Source of the DNA: an uncultured Prochlorococcus sp. | GTDB taxonomy: Bacteria; Cyanobacteriota; Cyanobacteriia; PCC-6307; Cyanobiaceae | Reading direction: 5' to 3' | Assembly (NCBI GenBank): GCA_902574425.1 | Contig: CACGNA010000003.1 | Coordinates: 1 to 64,000, forward strand | DNA length: 64,000 nucleotides | Part shown: one piece after another, positions 31,541 through 41,906 of the stretch | Layout of the letters: each line of letters starts with the position of its first letter | Position numbering within the stretch: position 1 is the first letter of the stretch | Made by a program: the position numbers and the translations under genes | Notes under the pieces: generated by a model | Database searches by the model: none | What the model saw: the letters and a program-made list of their open reading frames with translations, nothing else | What the model was told of the DNA's origin: nothing

Positions 31541-32269
31541 TCAAAATCTCCTTAAATCATTTTCATCACAATCAAACTTTTTAATATCATTACTTTTCAT
31601 AAGATCTCTTCTTCTATTAAAGGTTCTTTTTAACTGCTGTTCTTTTCTCCAAAGTCTTATATCTTTATGATTACCATTTGTGAGTACATCGGGTACTTTC
31701 ATATTCCTAAAAACTTGAGGTCTTGTGTATTGTGGGTACTCTAATAAAGAAGAATTATGACTCTCATCAACTAAGGAGTCTGGATCACCAAGTGTCCCTG
31801 GCAATAATCTAGTCAATCCGTTTATTATAGATATAGCCGGAATTTCCCCTCCAGAAAGTACATAATCTCCTATAGATACCTCCTCATCCGCTAAGCATCT
31901 AACCCTCTCATCAAAACCTTCATATTGACCACAAATAATTATTATTTGATCCAAATTCAACCATCTCAAAAGATCCTTTTGCTTTAAGACTTTGCCCTGT
32001 GGAGTCATCAACAAAGTTTTACTTTTAGGGGATTTTCTTATTGATTCATGTGCCTTATAAATAGGTTCAGGTTTCAATACCATTCCTGCTCCTCCCCCAT
32101 AAGGTTTATCATCTACTTGTTTGTAAGAACCTTCTCCAAATTCTCTTAAATCATGTAAATTTACATCGATCAAATTCTTATCTAGAGCTCTTGTTATAAC
32201 CCCTAAATTATTTATTAATTCAAAAGCTTTAGGGAACAATGTAATTACATCAAAATTAAAACTACTCAT
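31541..32269 (-). CDS. trmD: tRNA (guanine-N1)-methyltransferase
   Basis: [39 protein letters not shown]. Confidence 0.97.
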   Translation of the reverse strand: MSSFNFDVITLFPKAFELINNLGVITRALDKNLIDVNLHDLREFGEGSYKQVDDKPYGGGAGMVLKPEPIYKAHESIRKSPKSKTLLMTPQGKVLKQKDLLRWLNLDQIIIICGQYEGFDERVRCLADEEVSIGDYVLSGGEIPAISIINGLTRLLPGTLGDPDSLVDESHNSSLLEYPQYTRPQVFRNMKVPDVLTNGNHKDIRLWRKEQQLKRTFNRRRDLMKSNDIKKFDCDENDLRRF

Positions 32270-33181
32270 CTAAAACTCTTCCTCATAACCAAACTCAATT
32301 AACCTTGATTCTTTTTTTCTCCAATTTGGAACCACTTTCACAAACAACTCCAAGTGTACTGGACCATCAATCAATTTTGACATATTTGATCTTGCTGACT
32401 GACCAATATTTTTCAGCATTGAACCTTTCTTTCCAATAAGGATGCCTTTTTGAGTTGATCTTTCAACAATAATGGTAGCCAAAATAGCTGTAAAACCTTT
32501 ACCATTTTTTCTTTTCATTTCCTCAATCTTTTCTATCTTCACTGCAACACTATGAGGTACTTCTTCTCTTGTGTTTATTAATACCTGCTCTCTTACTAAA
32601 TCAGATAATAAATTATCTAATGGTTGGTCGCATATCGTCTCTTCGCCATAAAGTTTTGGTCCCTCTGGAAGAAAATTAAGTGCCATATCGACTAGTTCAG
32701 AACATCCTTCTCCTTGAGAAGCACTTACAATTTGAAAATTTCTATTAATTCCGAAAAATCTTCTATATTGATCTAATCGTAAGTTCCTAAATTCTTTATT
32801 AACCAAATCCCACTTATTCAATGCAACAATAAACTCAGTTTTATTTGCAATTAAAAAGTTCAATATATATTCATCACCTCTACCAGGTTCTTCACTTGAA
32901 TCAATTACAAAAATTACCATATCAACTCCATTAATTGCAGATTTAGCGTTTTTTACTAATATCTCTCCAAGTCGATGATGAGGTTTATGAACACCTGGTG
33001 TATCGACAAAAATTATTTGCCCATTGTTTGTAGTAAGTATTCCTTTTAATTTATTTCTAGTAGTTTGCGCTATTGGAGAAGTAATTGTTATTTTTTCTCC
33101 AATCAATTTATTTATTAAAGTAGATTTACCCACATTTGGCCTTCCTAGTAAAGTTACGAACCCAGATCTATAATTGGTCAA
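32270..33181 (-). CDS. era: GTPase Era
   Basis: GRPNVGKSTLIN, DTPGVHKPHH, NKWDL, C-terminal KH (IGKKGSMLKNIG). Confidence 0.97.
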   Translation of the reverse strand: MTNYRSGFVTLLGRPNVGKSTLINKLIGEKITITSPIAQTTRNKLKGILTTNNGQIIFVDTPGVHKPHHRLGEILVKNAKSAINGVDMVIFVIDSSEEPGRGDEYILNFLIANKTEFIVALNKWDLVNKEFRNLRLDQYRRFFGINRNFQIVSASQGEGCSELVDMALNFLPEGPKLYGEETICDQPLDNLLSDLVREQVLINTREEVPHSVAVKIEKIEEMKRKNGKGFTAILATIIVERSTQKGILIGKKGSMLKNIGQSARSNMSKLIDGPVHLELFVKVVPNWRKKESRLIEFGYEEEF

Positions 33182-33219
33182 AGACTTTTAATGCATCAAT
33201 AATAAAATTCTGATCAAAA

Positions 33220-33747
33220 ATGGAAAAAAAAACCATAAATTTAAAAGAAGCTTCGTTTACTCAAGCAATAAACATATCCGCACAATGGTGTAAAGAGTGG
33301 GGTGAAGATTTACTCAGCGAAGAGGTTTTGGCAGATAGGATTGCAGAGCTAATTAAAACAAGAAATGGGCTCAGAGGATTCTTTGCGTACGCTTTATCAG
33401 ATAAAGATTGTTTTTTGTTAGATAAACTTCCATTTTCACTAATTTATAAACTGAACGAAGGTGGGGAAGTTGTAGCAGACATAGTTGTAAAAAATTTAAT
33501 AATGAGTTCCGCTCAAATTATTATTCATCGAAGAGATAATAATCATGAATATGAAATATCATCAGAAAATATTTCCGATAGATGTAAAGCTATTTTGAGA
33601 ATGTTTGAAACCAAGTTAGTTACAAAGTCAGTCAATCAAGTCCTTAGAGACTTAGATAATATGGGAAATAGTTTTGAAAATTCAACAAAATATGATTCAG
33701 ACCAAAAGGAATTTATAAAAAAACAAATTCTTGATATCGCCCAATAA
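33220..33747 (+). CDS. Hypothetical protein (175 aa)
   Basis: Complete ORF with core-like composition; no family recognised. Confidence 0.75.
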   Translation: MEKKTINLKEASFTQAINISAQWCKEWGEDLLSEEVLADRIAELIKTRNGLRGFFAYALSDKDCFLLDKLPFSLIYKLNEGGEVVADIVVKNLIMSSAQIIIHRRDNNHEYEISSENISDRCKAILRMFETKLVTKSVNQVLRDLDNMGNSFENSTKYDSDQKEFIKKQILDIAQ

Positions 33748-33749
33748 AA

Positions 33750-33773
33750 AAGCGTAGATATGAACCTACGCTT
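33750..33773. terminator. Probable bidirectional intrinsic terminator
   Basis: AAGCGTAG-(atatgaac)-CTACGCTT perfect 8-bp stem with A-rich left and T-rich right flanks between convergent genes. Confidence 0.75.
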
Positions 33774-33802
33774 CATTTTTAAAGTATTTGGATATATAAA
33801 AT

Positions 33803-34555
33803 CTAATCTCTTCTACCGCCTCCGTTGAGTGCAATCATTAATCTTAGAATAAAAACAAAAAGGTTTATATAAGTTAAATACATACCTAAAGCTCCTGCGA
33901 GATATTGATCATCTCTGTATCTTCTTGGCATAGTATAAAAATCAACAAATGCCATACCTACAAAAAGGATAGTTCCAAAACCAGAAATCATTAACTCTAA
34001 TCCTGAAACTCTACCTGCTGCCCCCCAGAAAAAGTCTGGATTAAACCAACCTCCAATCATTTGGATAAATATAGCTAGAAGTAGTCCTAACAATCCAAGT
34101 CCGACTGCTTTGCTAAGTGCCTGTCCGACATTATCACTCATTCTTTGACCTGCGAAGGAGGCAATAACAAAAGTGACCCCAGTAGCAAAAACTGCAGTAA
34201 AGACAGCACCCATACCGATTGTTAATTGCGCTATGAAGATTAAACCACTTAACGTAAATCCTGTTAAAACACTATAGGCAGCAAGTAAGGGAAGGGCTTT
34301 TGAATTATTAGCGTTATTAGCTGCTGATGAAGCAATAAAAAATAGAATTAGTTCTGCAATTATCGCTACTAGAGCAAGAGGTTGAAATAAAGCAGGATTA
34401 GTTTTGATTAGTGAAAATCCACCTAGAACTCCTAGACCAGTTAGAGCCATTCCTCCACCAACATATGGCAATGCATTGCTGATAACGTTTGGTCCAACAA
34501 TTGAACTAGTTTGCGCTTCACGAATAGCTTGATTGAAATTACTACTTGCTGGCAT
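33803..34555 (-). CDS. Bax inhibitor-1/YccA family membrane protein
   Basis: Seven hydrophobic segments; MPRRYRDDQYLAGALGMYLTYINLFVFILRLM. Confidence 0.88.
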   Translation of the reverse strand: MPASSNFNQAIREAQTSSIVGPNVISNALPYVGGGMALTGLGVLGGFSLIKTNPALFQPLALVAIIAELILFFIASSAANNANNSKALPLLAAYSVLTGFTLSGLIFIAQLTIGMGAVFTAVFATGVTFVIASFAGQRMSDNVGQALSKAVGLGLLGLLLAIFIQMIGGWFNPDFFWGAAGRVSGLELMISGFGTILFVGMAFVDFYTMPRRYRDDQYLAGALGMYLTYINLFVFILRLMIALNGGGRRD

Positions 34556-34628
34556 TTTTTTAATTAGATATAGACTTATTCTACTTGATTTTTAAAATTT
34601 CAGGGTACGGATCTCCAGAGTTATAAAG

Positions 34629-35585
34629 TTATTGATAAGCCTCAATAATTTTCTGAACTAAAGGATGGCGAACTACATCTTGAACAGTCAAATAACAAAA
34701 TTTTATACCTTCAGTTTCAGAGAAAATTCTTGATGCTTCGACGAGGCCGCTTTCCTGATCAGTTTTTAAATCAATTTGAGTAATATCTCCATTTACAACC
34801 ATTTTTGATCTCTCACCTAATCTGGTTAAAAACATTCTCATTTGAGAACAAGTTGTATTTTGTGCTTCATCTAAAATAACCAAAGATTTGTCCAAGGTTC
34901 TTCCTCTCATAAATGCTAAGGGAGCAACTTCAATAATTCCTTTATCGATCAACGAATTTGTCCTATCAAATCCGAAAATACTATGCAAAGAATCAAATAG
35001 GGGTCTTAAATATGGATCAACTTTTTGTTGCAAATCTCCAGGCAGGAATCCTAAACTTTCACCAGCCTCAACGGCTGGTCTGGTTAAAACAATTTTTTCT
35101 ATTTTTCTTTCGTTCAATAGTCTTGCTGCGCAAACAGTTGCCAAAAATGTCTTACCAGTTCCAGCTGGACCTATTGCAAACGTAAGATCAAATTTTTCAA
35201 TTGATTCAACATATTCTTTTTGCTTTATAGTTCTTGGCCTTAAAAATCTACCTTCTTTTGACCGAGCAAGAACTTTTTTTCCAAGTTCAGCATGTGAAGA
35301 TGACTCTCCCATATTTAAAGAGCTTAGAGCGGCTTTAAGATCAACCTCTGGCACTTCTAATCCTTGTTCCCAAATTGGTCTTGTTAGCTCTACTAATGCT
35401 GAAGCTCTCTCAATCTTTGATACTACGCCGTTCATCTCAAGCTGTAAGCCTCTTATGGTTAAAGAAACCCCCGTTAGAGATTCGAACTTTTTTAAGAAAG
35501 AATTTCCAGGCCCAGATAATGCTGTAGCAGCATCAGAGCTTGGCAAATCAATTTTGAAGTGACCATTTTTGGAAACTTCCTTCAT
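34629..35585 (-). CDS. phoH: PhoH-like ATPase
   Basis: FAIGPAGTGKTFLA, VILDEAQNTTCSQMRMFLTRLGERSKMVVNGDITQIDL. Confidence 0.95.
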   Translation of the reverse strand: MKEVSKNGHFKIDLPSSDAATALSGPGNSFLKKFESLTGVSLTIRGLQLEMNGVVSKIERASALVELTRPIWEQGLEVPEVDLKAALSSLNMGESSSHAELGKKVLARSKEGRFLRPRTIKQKEYVESIEKFDLTFAIGPAGTGKTFLATVCAARLLNERKIEKIVLTRPAVEAGESLGFLPGDLQQKVDPYLRPLFDSLHSIFGFDRTNSLIDKGIIEVAPLAFMRGRTLDKSLVILDEAQNTTCSQMRMFLTRLGERSKMVVNGDITQIDLKTDQESGLVEASRIFSETEGIKFCYLTVQDVVRHPLVQKIIEAYQ

Positions 35586-35627
35586 CTAGTTATTGAATAA
35601 GAATAAAAATTTACCAAACTACTAGCC

Positions 35628-35993
35628 TTAAGCTTCATTACCATTACTATCGCTTTCAGCTTTAGTAGTATCATTTTCTTCGACTTTTGTTTTACCTTTT
35701 GCAACTTTTTCCTTCTCTAACTTTGCCTTACCAATAGCGATAGAGGGTCTTTCTATTTTTTCTAATAACCCTCCCTTTTCTAATAAAGTCCTAACAACAT
35801 CAGTTGGCTGAGCACCCTGAGTAAGTCGTGTTCTTAAGGCTTCTGTGTCAAGCCTAGTTTCCTTAGTTCTTGGGTTATAAAAACCTAATTCTTGAAGAGG
35901 TTTACCATCTCTTCTGGAAGTACTATTGCATGCAACAATTCTGAAACTTGCCTCTTTTTTCTTTCCAAAGCGCTTAAGGCGCAATTTAATCAT
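35628..35993 (-). CDS. rpsP: 30S ribosomal protein S16
   Basis: [41 protein letters not shown]. Confidence 0.97.
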   Translation of the reverse strand: MIKLRLKRFGKKKEASFRIVACNSTSRRDGKPLQELGFYNPRTKETRLDTEALRTRLTQGAQPTDVVRTLLEKGGLLEKIERPSIAIGKAKLEKEKVAKGKTKVEENDTTKAESDSNGNEA

Positions 35994-36047
35994 CTTAAAT
36001 CAATGCGTTTTCAATAATAATATCATTTAAAGGTAAAAATTTAGAAA

Positions 36048-37481
36048 CTATAAATCAGCAAACCCTTTTTTCTTTTTATTATTTTTTTGTTTTTTCATTG
36101 ATTTATTACTACTCATTCCTGGCATTCCTCCCATTCCTGGCATTCCTCCCATTCCCGGCATTCCTCCCATTCCTGGCATTCCTCCATTCGACATTTGTTT
36201 CATAAAACCTCTCATTCTTTGAAAATCAGCTAATACTTTATCTACATCTTTTGCTTCATAACCACTGCCCTGAGCAATCCTTTGTCTTCTGGAAGGCTGA
36301 GCAGCAAGAACTTCAGGTTTTTGTTTCTCCTCAATAGTCATTGATGAGATCATAGATTCTATTTTCTTAAGCTGATCTTCTCCATCTTTTATCATCCCAT
36401 CGTCGATTTTATTCATTCCAGGTATTAATTTTATTAATCCACCAAGTGAGCCCATCCTTTTTATTAATCTCATTTGCTTAACAAAATCATTAAAGTCAAA
36501 AGTTGCTTCTTGAAGTTTCTTTTGCATAGCTTCTGCATCAGCAAGCTCGACTTCCTTTTGTGCTTTTTCAACAAGTGTTAATACATCACCCATTCCTAAA
36601 ATTCGGCTAGCCATTCTTTCTGGATGGAATGGTTGCAGGGCCTCTATTTTTTCGCCTACACCTATGAATTTAATAGGTTTACCACTTATTTTTCTTATTG
36701 ATAAAGCCGCTCCTCCTCTAGAGTCGCCATCCAACTTAGTTAGTATAGCCCCCGAAATTCCTACTTTTTCATGAAAAGACTTTGTCAAATCAGCAGCTTC
36801 TTGCCCAATCATAGAATCAACAACAAGCAAAACTTCATCAGGATTAGACACTTCCTTTATCCGAACCATTTCACTCATCATTGAATCATCAATTTGCAAT
36901 CTTCCTGCAGTGTCAATAATGATCGAGTTAAAATTATTTTCACTCGCATAATTCAATGCGTCCTTCGTTATCTCTTCTGGTTTGCTATTTTTATCTTTTG
37001 CTGAAAAAACTTCTAAGTCGTATTGACTTCCTAGTGTTTTAAGTTGTTCTACAGCTGCTGGTCGATAAATATCTGCAGCCACCAAAAGAACTTTTTTTTC
37101 TTTTTCCTGCAAATAAAGGCCTAATTTTCCTGTTGCAGTTGTTTTACCAGCTCCCTGAAGTCCAGCCATTAAAATAACAGTTGGACTATTTTTATTTTCG
37201 TTTAATGGAGAATTTTCATTCCCCATAATGTTAATCAATTCTTTATTTACAACTTCTATAAATTTTTGACCTGGGTTTACACCCCTAACTACTTCTTCTC
37301 CGATAGCTTTATCTTTAACATCTGATATAAAATCTTTTACTACAGATAAACTAACATCGGCATCAAGAAGTGCTCTTTTTACCTGATTCAAGGCATCATT
37401 AATATTATTTTCACTAATTTTTGCTTCGCCTCTTAAACCTTTTACTGCGTCTTCAAAGCGTGATGAGAGTTCATCAAACAT
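36048..37481 (-). CDS. ffh: Signal recognition particle protein Ffh
   Basis: AGLQGAGKTTATGKLG, DTAGRLQID, M domain. Confidence 0.97.
   Translation of the reverse strand: MFDELSSRFEDAVKGLRGEAKISENNINDALNQVKRALLDADVSLSVVKDFISDVKDKAIGEEVVRGVNPGQKFIEVVNKELINIMGNENSPLNENKNSPTVILMAGLQGAGKTTATGKLGLYLQEKEKKVLLVAADIYRPAAVEQLKTLGSQYDLEVFSAKDKNSKPEEITKDALNYASENNFNSIIIDTAGRLQIDDSMMSEMVRIKEVSNPDEVLLVVDSMIGQEAADLTKSFHEKVGISGAILTKLDGDSRGGAALSIRKISGKPIKFIGVGEKIEALQPFHPERMASRILGMGDVLTLVEKAQKEVELADAEAMQKKLQEATFDFNDFVKQMRLIKRMGSLGGLIKLIPGMNKIDDGMIKDGEDQLKKIESMISSMTIEEKQKPEVLAAQPSRRQRIAQGSGYEAKDVDKVLADFQRMRGFMKQMSNGGMPGMGGMPGMGGMPGMGGMPGMSSNKSMKKQKNNKKKKGFADL
36117..36188. repeat. Tandem 18-bp repeat in the ffh 3' end
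   Basis: About four copies of cctggcattcctcccatt (one c/t variant) encoding GMGGMP repeats. Confidence 0.9.
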
Positions 37482-37528
37482 TATTAAAAAGAAATTTTAA
37501 TTATTATAGATGATCTCGAAGTTTATAC

Positions 37529-39634
37529 TTACAAGCCACTTACAAAATCAACCAATTTCCATGATTTATTAGAAAAACCCAATATATATTTAACTTTCAG
37601 AGGATTCAATGATGTTTCATTAACAAATTCCCCAGAATCCTTTAATATCCTCTCTAAATAATTTAATTCAACTAAAAGAACAATCCTAGAGGAAGTCTGC
37701 GATTTCAAATCTATCTTAAGTATTTGGGAATTAATTTGTTTATAAATTCCTTTCTTTATGTCATTTTGTCTTTCTTCAATTGTTCTATCAATTAAACCAT
37801 TACTAACAATAGTAGAGAGATTAATTTCACTCTTTCCAGCTAAGTAATTACTTTTTTTCAGAAGCCATATATTAATTAAATTTCTTAACTCTTCTAAAGA
37901 AGGCGATGCTGTAGTCAGTGCTTTGAATTTAGAGGAATTAATTGCAGTAGATTTATCAGGGATTGAATTTAATTTATTTGAGGGATTTTTTTTAATTTCT
38001 TGAGTAATATCGTTATCACTAACCTTTTGATTTTTATCTAAAGCTATAAAAGGTTTATCCTCAACAGCATCATCCTGAATTGAATTTTTAAAATTATTTC
38101 TTAAAAATCCAATCCCAATACCAAATGTGAATAAGATCAAAAACGCATATAAATAAATTAAATAAGGTGAGCGACTGGTAATCTCTTTATCCTTCAGAAA
38201 TTCTCCAAAACCAAACTTTAATTCAGCAATTTTTTCTATTAAGTACTTATAAAACTCTATTGGTTTACTCTTAAAGATTCCCTCATTGAATTTATTTTCT
38301 TGAATATCAAGCTTTTCATATACTTGTTTTATGCCACCTGGCAAAGGTAATCTACTTTCATCAATATTATCTAGTGTACTACCAAAATCATCTGTGCTCT
38401 TTGTCGAAGATTCTTTTTTGATCTGTTGGTTCTGGAAATTTGATTTAATTGTAGTTTTATTTGATTTCTTTTCTAATGTTTCAATAAATTCTTGAATTTC
38501 TCTATCTTCAAACCAAGAATCTAAATCCACTTCTTTTAAGTCAATATCTCTATAACCAACTAAAACATCATTCTCCAACCAATTTTTACAGAAAATGCAT
38601 ATCGCCTCCAAGTTATTGCCTGGATAATTGTTAAGCCAATCTCGTAATTTCTCATCAGAGCTGCTGGAGAACCTTGCAGAGGCCTTTTCAATATCTGCTA
38701 GTAGCAAGTCTAAACAACCAACAAGAGGCATTGAATCAAGACCTGATAAATTAAGTTTCTTTAATATCCTCCTCGCTTCAAATAATTTTTCCGGCTTTCT
38801 TCTTGAGAAACCAATAGCTGTTAAGGATAGAAAAGCTAAAAATCCTGCTTCTAACGATCCTCTTTTTTGTAATCCAAGAAACAAATCTATCTGTTCTTGC
38901 ACAGTCAAATATGGCTTAATTTGTTGAAAAAAAGCTTCAAACTCTTGCTGATTTAAATAATTTACATATTCAGATTTATTATTACCTTCTAAACCACCTC
39001 TTTTAACTATTAAATTTTCCAACATACTTAAACCTTTTTTATGAGACTCCTGATCATTCAAATCCCTACTAAGGAGATCTAGAATCCTGTAAGGAAGCAG
39101 AGAAGCCAAGTCTTCTTCAAGATCTTTCCTTATTTCCCCAAGCTTTCCCATTCTTTGAAGAAGTTGAATACCTTCATGTAAAAAATCTGCAGCGTTTGAA
39201 TAGGATCTAAGCTGTTGTTCTTGAATCGCTGAATCTCTTGATGTCAAAGCAGCCAATAAGGTTAAATCAGCTTCTCTACTACTCCCTAAAGCTGGGGTTT
39301 GTGGGGGCTGTAATGCTTTTCTCGTGATTTTAAAAGCTTCTTTAGATGAACCTGATTCCCAAAGAAGTATTAACCCCGCTACTTCTCTATTGGAAGAGAA
39401 TTCTAATCCAGATGCACCATTAAGTAACAAATTTTCGTATTCTCTCCTACTTTCTGGATCTGTGAGCAAATCAGCAGTCAAACGAAGCAACTCTGATCTT
39501 TGGGTTAGGACCTCATAAGTAAAACCTTCATCAGGCGTTTTATCCAACCTTAACTGAAACGCCCTTAGTATTTCCTCAGATGTTGCGGAGGGGCTTACGC
39601 CAATTAAACGAAAATGGTCTAAAGGAAGTTCCAA
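37529..39634 (-). CDS. ftn2: Ftn2/ZipN/ARC6-like cell division protein
   Basis: J-like N-terminus LDHFRLIGVSPSATSEEILRAFQLRL; TM near residue 500; C-terminal IMS/DUF4101-like region. Confidence 0.85.
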   Translation of the reverse strand: MELPLDHFRLIGVSPSATSEEILRAFQLRLDKTPDEGFTYEVLTQRSELLRLTADLLTDPESRREYENLLLNGASGLEFSSNREVAGLILLWESGSSKEAFKITRKALQPPQTPALGSSREADLTLLAALTSRDSAIQEQQLRSYSNAADFLHEGIQLLQRMGKLGEIRKDLEEDLASLLPYRILDLLSRDLNDQESHKKGLSMLENLIVKRGGLEGNNKSEYVNYLNQQEFEAFFQQIKPYLTVQEQIDLFLGLQKRGSLEAGFLAFLSLTAIGFSRRKPEKLFEARRILKKLNLSGLDSMPLVGCLDLLLADIEKASARFSSSSDEKLRDWLNNYPGNNLEAICIFCKNWLENDVLVGYRDIDLKEVDLDSWFEDREIQEFIETLEKKSNKTTIKSNFQNQQIKKESSTKSTDDFGSTLDNIDESRLPLPGGIKQVYEKLDIQENKFNEGIFKSKPIEFYKYLIEKIAELKFGFGEFLKDKEITSRSPYLIYLYAFLILFTFGIGIGFLRNNFKNSIQDDAVEDKPFIALDKNQKVSDNDITQEIKKNPSNKLNSIPDKSTAINSSKFKALTTASPSLEELRNLINIWLLKKSNYLAGKSEINLSTIVSNGLIDRTIEERQNDIKKGIYKQINSQILKIDLKSQTSSRIVLLVELNYLERILKDSGEFVNETSLNPLKVKYILGFSNKSWKLVDFVSGL

Positions 39635-39783
39635 ACAAATATCCTATTAAAAAATTCTTAGACAAATTTTATCAAGTTAAAAACTTTTTTCATAAGGTCT
39701 TACAGAGTTATTAAAAAAAATCATGAAAATCGACCTTCACAGCTTAGAATGTTAACAAATCAAAACTTCAATAAGGTATTTTC

Positions 39784-40821
39784 TTGGAAACACACGTAGA
39801 GAGAATCTCAAATCTTCAAGATATAAAAAGAGCCAAATTAGATCGAGAAACAGGATTATTTCTTTATGAAGATATGACACTTGGTCGAAGATTCGAAGAT
39901 AAGTGTGCAGAAATGTACTATAGGGGAAAAATGTTTGGTTTCGTTCATTTATATAACGGTCAAGAGGCAATTAGCACTGGAGTAATTGGCGCCATGAGAA
40001 AGAAACATGATTGGTTTTGCAGCACCTACCGCGATCATGTTCATGCACTAAGTGCAGGTGTTCCCTCTTTTGAAGTCATGAGCGAACTTTTTGGTAAAGC
40101 TACAGGTTGTAGTAAAGGCCGAGGAGGTTCCATGCACTTATTTTCACGAGAGCATCACTTATTAGGAGGATATGCATTTATTGGAGAAGGCATTCCAGTT
40201 GCTTTAGGATCAGCCTTTTCAAGCAAATATAAAAAGGAAGTTCTTGGGAATAATAATAGTGATGCAGTAACTGCAGCATTCTTTGGAGATGGGACTTGCA
40301 ATAATGGACAGTTTTTTGAATGTTTAAATATGGCCCAATTATGGAAATTACCTATAATTTTTGTTGTTGAGAATAATAAATGGGCTATTGGTATGGCTCA
40401 CGAAAGAGCCACCAGCAGTACCGAAATCTGGAGAAAAGCCTCTGCGTTTGGCATGCATGGTGAGGAAGTTGACGGAATGGATGTATTAGCAGTAAGAGGG
40501 GCAGCACAAAGAGCAATTGAACGCGCTAGGGCAGGAGAGGGGCCCACTCTTTTAGAATGCTTAACTTACAGATATAGAGGTCATTCTCTTGCAGATCCGG
40601 ATGAATTAAGGGCTGAGAAAGAGAAGGAGTTTTGGGGCAAAAGAGATCCAATTAAGAAATTAGCTAAAGAAATTATTGATGGTAAATTCGCAACCCAAGA
40701 AGAATTAAAAAGTATTGAAAAGAAAATAGATAAAGAGATAACTGATTCTGTTAAAGATGCTTTAGATTCACCTGAACCACCTTCAGAAGAATTAACTAAA
40801 TATATTTGGGCTGAAGATTAG
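39784..40821 (+). CDS. pdhA: Pyruvate dehydrogenase E1 component alpha subunit
   Basis: [39 protein letters not shown] (TPP motif). Confidence 0.96.
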   Translation: METHVERISNLQDIKRAKLDRETGLFLYEDMTLGRRFEDKCAEMYYRGKMFGFVHLYNGQEAISTGVIGAMRKKHDWFCSTYRDHVHALSAGVPSFEVMSELFGKATGCSKGRGGSMHLFSREHHLLGGYAFIGEGIPVALGSAFSSKYKKEVLGNNNSDAVTAAFFGDGTCNNGQFFECLNMAQLWKLPIIFVVENNKWAIGMAHERATSSTEIWRKASAFGMHGEEVDGMDVLAVRGAAQRAIERARAGEGPTLLECLTYRYRGHSLADPDELRAEKEKEFWGKRDPIKKLAKEIIDGKFATQEELKSIEKKIDKEITDSVKDALDSPEPPSEELTKYIWAED

Positions 40822-40822
40822 A

Positions 40823-41764
40823 TTAAATAGTACTGGGTAATTTTCTGGTTAAATTTCTTAATTTTCTTAATGCCTTCAATTCAACTTGTCTTACTCTTTC
40901 CCTAGAAACTTCTAATAATCTACCTATTTCTGCAAGTGTATGTCTCTCATTTCCATCTAGTCCAAACCTTAATTTAAGAACATGTTGTTCTTGCTCGCTT
41001 AGGTGACTTAACCACTTTCCAAGTTGCTCTTGATGCATTTTCTGCTCAACTTGATCTAAAGGCTCTTCATTATTACTATCTGCAATTAAATCACCTAAAA
41101 AGCTCCTACCATCATCACCATTAACTGGAGCATCTAAACTACTTGTTGATAAAGCTTGTCTTAAAACAGAATCTAATTCTTCCACATCAATTTCCATTGC
41201 TTCTGCAATTTCAATTCTGCTTGGCATAGCACCAAGTTTATGTGCAAGATCTCTACTAACTTTTCTTATAGATGCTAATCTTTCGCTTAAATGAACTGGT
41301 AAACGGATTGTTCGTGATTGACAAGCTATTGCTCTTGTCATACTTTGTCGAATCCACCAAAAAGCATAAGTAGAAAACTTATATCCCCTTGTCGGATCAA
41401 ACTTTTCCACAGCCCTCTCCAAACCAAGAGAACCTTCTTGAACTAAATCAAGAAGTTCTAGACCTTTACCTTGGTATTTTTTTGCAACACTAACAACTAA
41501 TCTTAAATTAGCTTTCATCATTCTCTCTTTAGCTCTTCTGCCAATTTTTATTGTTCTTTTTTGCTGGGTTGTAAAATCTTTAGTTTTTTCATTTAATTGA
41601 CCATCTTCTGTAAGAACCATCATTTTCTGAACTTGATTTCCCAATTCAATCTCTTCAGCAGGTGTTAACAAAGGAACTCTTCCGATGTTCTGCAAATACC
41701 AACTAATCGGATCATTACTTCTTCTTCTTGGGGGTTCAGTTTGTGCTGGTATTGAGGAAACCAT
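40823..41764 (-). CDS. RpoD-family (group 2) sigma factor
   Basis: DPISWYLQNIGRVPLLTPAEEIELG, YKFSTYAFWWIRQSMTRAI, region 4 HTH; lacks region 1.1. Confidence 0.93.
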   Translation of the reverse strand: MVSSIPAQTEPPRRRSNDPISWYLQNIGRVPLLTPAEEIELGNQVQKMMVLTEDGQLNEKTKDFTTQQKRTIKIGRRAKERMMKANLRLVVSVAKKYQGKGLELLDLVQEGSLGLERAVEKFDPTRGYKFSTYAFWWIRQSMTRAIACQSRTIRLPVHLSERLASIRKVSRDLAHKLGAMPSRIEIAEAMEIDVEELDSVLRQALSTSSLDAPVNGDDGRSFLGDLIADSNNEEPLDQVEQKMHQEQLGKWLSHLSEQEQHVLKLRFGLDGNERHTLAEIGRLLEVSRERVRQVELKALRKLRNLTRKLPSTI

Positions 41765-41906
41765 TTTTTTGACCTAACATAAGGTACTAAGACTCTCCTA
41801 CATTTTTAATGAAATAGCCGAATATTTAATGCGCGCTTCAGATTTCAAGTAATATTTGTATATTTATGTGTTTAAAACTATAAATAACTCACTTAAATTG
41901 TTTCTT

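Noticed and set aside
34888-35562. 224-aa plus-strand ORF antisense to phoH
   Set aside because: Lies entirely inside strongly supported phoH; composition looks like a mirrored frame, no recognisable domain.
39752-39970. 72-aa minus-strand ORF
   Set aside because: Antisense to the pdhA 5' end; no domain.
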